Source: Chloroflexota bacterium (lineage in GTDB: Bacteria > Chloroflexota > Anaerolineae > Anaerolineales > Anaerolineaceae). From it: a stretch of 5,206 bases of DNA. Within the stretch, counting starts at the first letter, position 1. Each line of letters begins with the position of its first letter. Below, piece by piece: positions 1-5,206 of the stretch. The notes beneath the pieces are model-generated. The model was not told where the DNA came from and did not search any database. It worked only from the letters and a program-made list of their open reading frames with translations. The position numbers and the translations under genes were made by a program. The stretch spans positions 1 through 5,206 of the forward strand of contig JAEYTI010000229.1 in NCBI GenBank assembly GCA_023434145.1, in the 5' to 3' direction.

Positions 1-65
1 CCGGCATCAATGTGGGCAATAATCCCAATATTTCGGCACCGTTCTAACGGAAAATTTCGCGCCAT
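1..65 (-). CDS. fusA: Elongation factor G, N-terminal fragment (cut by left window edge)
   Basis: EF-G is the GTPase that drives translocation of tRNAs and mRNA through the ribosome after peptide bond formation, and it also acts in ribosome recycling. Only 21 complete codons are visible, reading MARNFPLERCRNIGIIAHID followed by A and the start of a Gly codon. This is the classic EF-G N-terminus, ending just inside the G1/P-loop motif (AHIDAGK[ST]), so the GTP-binding domain continues beyond the edge. The ATG at 65-63 is chosen because a Shine-Dalgarno-like AAGGTG (70-75) sits four bases upstream and the first residues match the usual family start. It follows rpsG by 77 bases in the standard str-operon order. 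Residue 10 is Cys where Thr, Val or Lys is common; I attach no meaning to this. RF3 and TetM-type proteins share the motif, but the context points to fusA. Confidence 0.93.
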   Translation of the reverse strand, partial: MARNFPLERCRNIGIIAHIDA

Positions 66-69
66 TACA

Positions 70-75
70 CACCTT
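70..75 (-). promoter_or_regulatory. Ribosome binding site of fusA
   Basis: AAGGTG on the minus strand, with its AGG core six bases from the fusA ATG. It is a moderate match to the anti-Shine-Dalgarno sequence and supports the chosen start. Confidence 0.6.
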
Positions 76-116
76 GTTATCGAAGTGACCGTGAAAGTCA
101 CACTATTCGGTTGTCA

Positions 117-139
117 GGCGACCCAGCTACTGGGCCGCC
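117..139 (-). promoter_or_regulatory. Strong hairpin in the rpsG-fusA intergenic region
   Basis: Three bases after the rpsG stop codon the minus-strand RNA reads GGCGGCCCAG, a UAG loop, then CUGGGUCGCC. This is a ten-base-pair stem with one G-U pair and a three-base loop. The plus-strand copy would have an A-C mismatch at the G-U position, so the structure belongs to the str-operon transcript. No U-run follows, so a rho-independent terminator is unlikely, and a full stop would separate fusA from its operon. Likely roles are partial attenuation, stabilising the upstream rpsL-rpsG message, or a ribosomal-protein binding site; these are inferences. Confidence 0.55.
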
Positions 140-142
140 GGA

Positions 143-610
143 CTAAACACGATAGTGCGAGAATGCGCGGTTGGCTTCGGCCATCTTGTGGGTTTCCTCG
201 CGCTTGCGAACTGCGGCACCCTGATTGCTGGCTGCATCCATAATTTCAGCAGAAAGTTTTTCGGGGAAAGATCTTCCAGTGCGAGCACGAGCTGCGGTGA
301 TGAGCCAGCGCATGGCCAGGGCCATACGGCGGTCACCGGGGACTTCCATCGGGACCTGATAGGTTGCACCACCAACGCGGCGGGGGCGCACTTCCATGAT
401 CGGGCCAACATTCTTAAGCGCCTGCTCGAGAACATCCATGGCCGGGCGGTTGGTGCGCTCTTGCGCAATATCCAACGCCTTGTAGACCAGGCTGCGAGAC
501 AGGCTCTTCTTACCACGGCGCATGATGTGGTGGATCATTGTCTCCACAACAAGGCTGTTGTAACGAGCATCGGGAAGAAGTTCCCGAACTTCCGGTTTCG
601 TTCGACGCAT
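143..610 (-). CDS. rpsG: 30S ribosomal protein S7
   Basis: S7 is a primary 16S rRNA-binding protein that nucleates folding of the 30S head and lines the E-site side of the mRNA exit channel. The 155-residue product matches the usual length of about 156. Visible family signatures are the N-terminal LLPD...Y segment (residues 11-17), the GKKS block (33-36) in the first helices, RRVGGATYQVP (77-87) of the beta hairpin, the ALAMRWL helix (97-103), and the C-terminal KREETHKMAEANRAFSHYR block that follows the AA.NQG.AV segment. The ATG at 610-608 is preceded by GGAG (621-624) ten bases upstream. It lies 33 bases downstream of rpsL and is presumably cotranscribed with it. In E. coli S7 represses its own operon by binding the rpsL-rpsG spacer; no obvious structure is visible in this short spacer, so any feedback site may lie elsewhere. 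The protein ends in HYRV rather than HYRW, a small variation. Confidence 0.97.
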   Translation of the reverse strand: MRRTKPEVRELLPDARYNSLVVETMIHHIMRRGKKSLSRSLVYKALDIAQERTNRPAMDVLEQALKNVGPIMEVRPRRVGGATYQVPMEVPGDRRMALAMRWLITAARARTGRSFPEKLSAEIMDAASNQGAAVRKREETHKMAEANRAFSHYRV

Positions 611-620
611 TGCTTGCTAA

Positions 621-625
621 CTCCG
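621..625 (-). promoter_or_regulatory. Ribosome binding site of rpsG
   Basis: CGGAG on the minus strand, with GGAG ten bases before the rpsG ATG. The surrounding rpsL-rpsG spacer is otherwise AT-rich and shows no evident hairpin. Confidence 0.6.
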
Positions 626-643
626 TTTTAACTAATTTCCGGT

Positions 644-1060
644 TTATTTCGGGCGCTTGGCGCCGTACTTCGAACGAGCCTGGCGGCGCTTGGCGACACC
701 AGCGGTGTCGAGCGTGCCGCGGACAATATGATAGCGGACGCCCGGCAGATCCTTCACGCGGCCGCCGCGGACGAGTACAACCGAGTGCTCCTGGAGCTGA
801 TGGCCTTCACCCGGAATGTATGCCGTGACTTCGATGTTATTGGTCAGGCGCACACGGGCAATCTTGCGCAACGCGGAGTTCGGTTTCTTGGGGGTCATCG
901 TACGCACAATGGTGCATACACCACGCTTCTGCGGTGAGCCTTCCGACAGGCGGATGCGGCGCTGCTTGTACGTGTTAAAGATGTACTGCAGTGCGGGCGA
1001 CTTGCTCTTGCCTTTCTTGCTTACGCGACCCTTGCGGATCAACTGATTGATGGTTGGCAC
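644..1060 (-). CDS. rpsL: 30S ribosomal protein S12 (GTG start)
   Basis: S12 sits at the 30S-50S interface near the decoding site, controls decoding accuracy, and is the classical streptomycin-resistance target. The 138-residue product begins (M)PTINQLIRKGR, the canonical start, from a GTG at 1060-1058. An ATG at 1105 is in frame but would add 15 unrelated residues and bury the strong Shine-Dalgarno GGAGG (1070-1074), so it is rejected. Residues 25-41 hold the loop insertion typical of Gram-positive-type S12 (about 137 residues) and missing in E. coli (124). The core motifs are PQKRGVCT (43-50), TPKKPNSALRK (56-66), GEGHQLQEHS (84-93) and GGRVKDLPGVRYH (99-111). Lys59 and Lys103 correspond to E. 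coli Lys42 and Lys87 (mature numbering), so the common streptomycin-resistance substitutions are absent. Asp104 is the position methylthiolated by RimO in many bacteria. It is the first gene after the promoter at 1190-1218. Confidence 0.97.
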   Translation of the reverse strand: MPTINQLIRKGRVSKKGKSKSPALQYIFNTYKQRRIRLSEGSPQKRGVCTIVRTMTPKKPNSALRKIARVRLTNNIEVTAYIPGEGHQLQEHSVVLVRGGRVKDLPGVRYHIVRGTLDTAGVAKRRQARSKYGAKRPK

Positions 1061-1069
1061 GTTTTTTTG

Positions 1070-1074
1070 CCTCC
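1070..1074 (-). promoter_or_regulatory. Strong Shine-Dalgarno deciding the rpsL GTG start
   Basis: GGAGG on the minus strand, nine bases (C, seven A, C) before the GTG at 1060-1058. A near-perfect Shine-Dalgarno here, with the PTINQL motif immediately after the GTG, fixes the start against the in-frame ATG at 1105. Confidence 0.85.
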
Positions 1075-1116
1075 AATAGGAACGAAAACTTCGAATACCG
1101 TACACTTTTTGTCAAC

Positions 1117-1153
1117 AAGGGAGGCCATCGCTTACAAAGATGGCCTCGCCCTT
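1117..1153 (-). promoter_or_regulatory. Leader stem-loop in the rpsL 5' untranslated region
   Basis: The predicted rpsL leader contains AAGGG, a CG bulge, AGGCCAUC, a nine-base loop (UUUGUAAGC), GAUGGCCU and CCCUU. That is 13 base pairs with a two-base bulge; the alternative register gives a perfect nine-pair GAGGCCAUC/GAUGGCCUC stem. No U-run follows (GUUGACAAAAAG), so it does not look like a simple terminator. A second copy of the 5' arm's GCCAUCUUU lies upstream (1170-1178) and could pair with the same 3' arm, giving two mutually exclusive folds. A ribosomal-protein autoregulatory or attenuation site is plausible but inferred. I do not recognise it as a named leader family. Confidence 0.55.
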
Positions 1154-1189
1154 ATTTCTTACCAACATGAAAGATGGCAACGGGGCGAG

Positions 1190-1218
1190 ATTATATCACG
1201 GGGGTATAGCAAAGTCAA
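1190..1218 (-). promoter_or_regulatory. Near-consensus housekeeping-sigma promoter for rpsL-rpsG-fusA
   Basis: On the minus strand the -35 is TTGACT (1213-1218, five of six matches) and the -10 is TATAAT (1190-1195, perfect), with an exact 17-base spacer. A TG one base upstream of the -10 (1197-1198) makes it an extended -10 promoter. Transcription should start near 1181-1184, giving a leader of about 120 bases before the rpsL GTG. The position behind the rpoB hairpin and in front of rpsL indicates that the str genes have their own strong promoter. Confidence 0.88.
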
Positions 1219-1246
1219 GGAACGCTGTTTTCTCTTCCACTCCCCC

Positions 1247-1278
1247 GCCTGGGCCGGGAGGTGCGTCCCAACCCAGGC
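1247..1278 (-). terminator. Terminator-like hairpin downstream of rpoB, lacking a U-tract
   Basis: Starting 23 bases after the rpoB stop, the minus-strand RNA folds as GCCUGGG-UU-GGGA, a six-base loop (CGCACC), then UCCC-GG-CCCAGGC. This is 13 continuous pairs including two U-G pairs. On the plus strand those two positions would be C-A mismatches, so the stem is specific to rpoB-direction RNA. The following bases (GGGGGAGUGGAAGAG) hold no U-run, so it is not a canonical intrinsic terminator. It may be a terminator without a tail, a 3'-end stabiliser after rho-dependent termination, or a pause site. Its place between the rpoB stop and a new promoter favours a transcript boundary. Confidence 0.5.
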
Positions 1279-1301
1279 ATGAGGAGCGGTTGTGATTAAT
1301 C

Positions 1302-5206
<3,905 letters not shown>

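Noticed and set aside
85..101. GTGAC/GTCAC inverted repeat upstream of the fusA ribosome binding site
   Set aside because: Only five base pairs with a seven-base loop; too weak to call as a structure or operator.
155..631. Plus-strand open frame of 158 codons spanning rpsG in antisense
   Set aside because: Covers nearly all of rpsG on the opposite strand; the S7 match on the minus strand is unambiguous and explains the region.
1062..1068. Run of seven A (minus strand) between the Shine-Dalgarno and the rpsL GTG as a phase-variable tract
   Set aside because: Seven bases is short, it is untranslated, and an essential ribosomal gene is an unlikely phase-variation target; ordinary AT-rich spacer explains it.
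1061..1105. In-frame ATG at 1105 as the rpsL start
   Set aside because: It adds 15 residues not seen in S12 and places the strong GGAGG inside the coding sequence; the GTG at 1060 gives the canonical PTINQL start.
1110..1115. Perfect TTGACA on the minus strand in the rpsL leader
   Set aside because: No acceptable -10 is found 16-18 bases downstream (bases there read CGAAGT/GAAGTT/AAGTTT), so a second promoter is not supported.
1145..1189. Seven-base inverted repeat CTCGCCC/GGGCGAG around the predicted str transcription start
   Set aside because: One arm lies mostly upstream of the predicted start, so it would not form in the RNA; as a DNA operator it is too short and unsupported to claim.

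Overview
The window is a piece of the bacterial transcription/translation gene cluster, with every gene on the minus strand. In transcription order it holds most of rpoB (RNA polymerase beta subunit, 5' end cut by the right edge), a 241-base intergenic region, rpsL (ribosomal protein S12), rpsG (ribosomal protein S7), and the first 21 complete codons of fusA (elongation factor G), cut by the left edge. It is moderately GC-rich. S12 carries the roughly 13-residue insertion seen in Gram-positive-type S12 and absent from E. coli. RpoB lacks the two large E. coli insertions but has a different, long insertion near its C-terminus. Together with the style of the conserved RpoB and S7 blocks, this suggests a Chloroflexota bacterium, perhaps Anaerolineae. 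That placement rests on sequence impression only, with no database search, and is at about even confidence.

Layout: rpoB occupies 1302-5206. The rpoB-rpsL gap (1061-1301) holds a strong hairpin 23 bases after the rpoB stop, then a near-consensus extended -10 promoter (-35 TTGACT, 17-base spacer, -10 TATAAT), then a leader of about 120 bases with a second strong stem-loop and a strong Shine-Dalgarno sequence before a GTG start. rpsL (644-1060) and rpsG (143-610) are 33 bases apart. The 77-base rpsG-fusA gap begins with a 10-bp hairpin. fusA starts at 65.

In many bacteria the order is rpoB-rpoC-rpsL-rpsG-fusA. Here rpoC is missing between rpoB and rpsL, and that junction instead contains a terminator-like hairpin and a strong promoter. 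The layout fits a separately transcribed str operon (S12, S7, EF-G) placed directly behind a beta-subunit gene whose beta' partner must lie elsewhere.

No mobile element, CRISPR array, tRNA, rRNA or new multi-gene system is visible. The points worth a second look are the missing rpoC, the roughly 135-residue extra segment in RpoB with a four-fold WL-x4-Y-like pattern, an unusual residue in the rifampicin pocket, and three strand-specific RNA structures in the intergenic regions.
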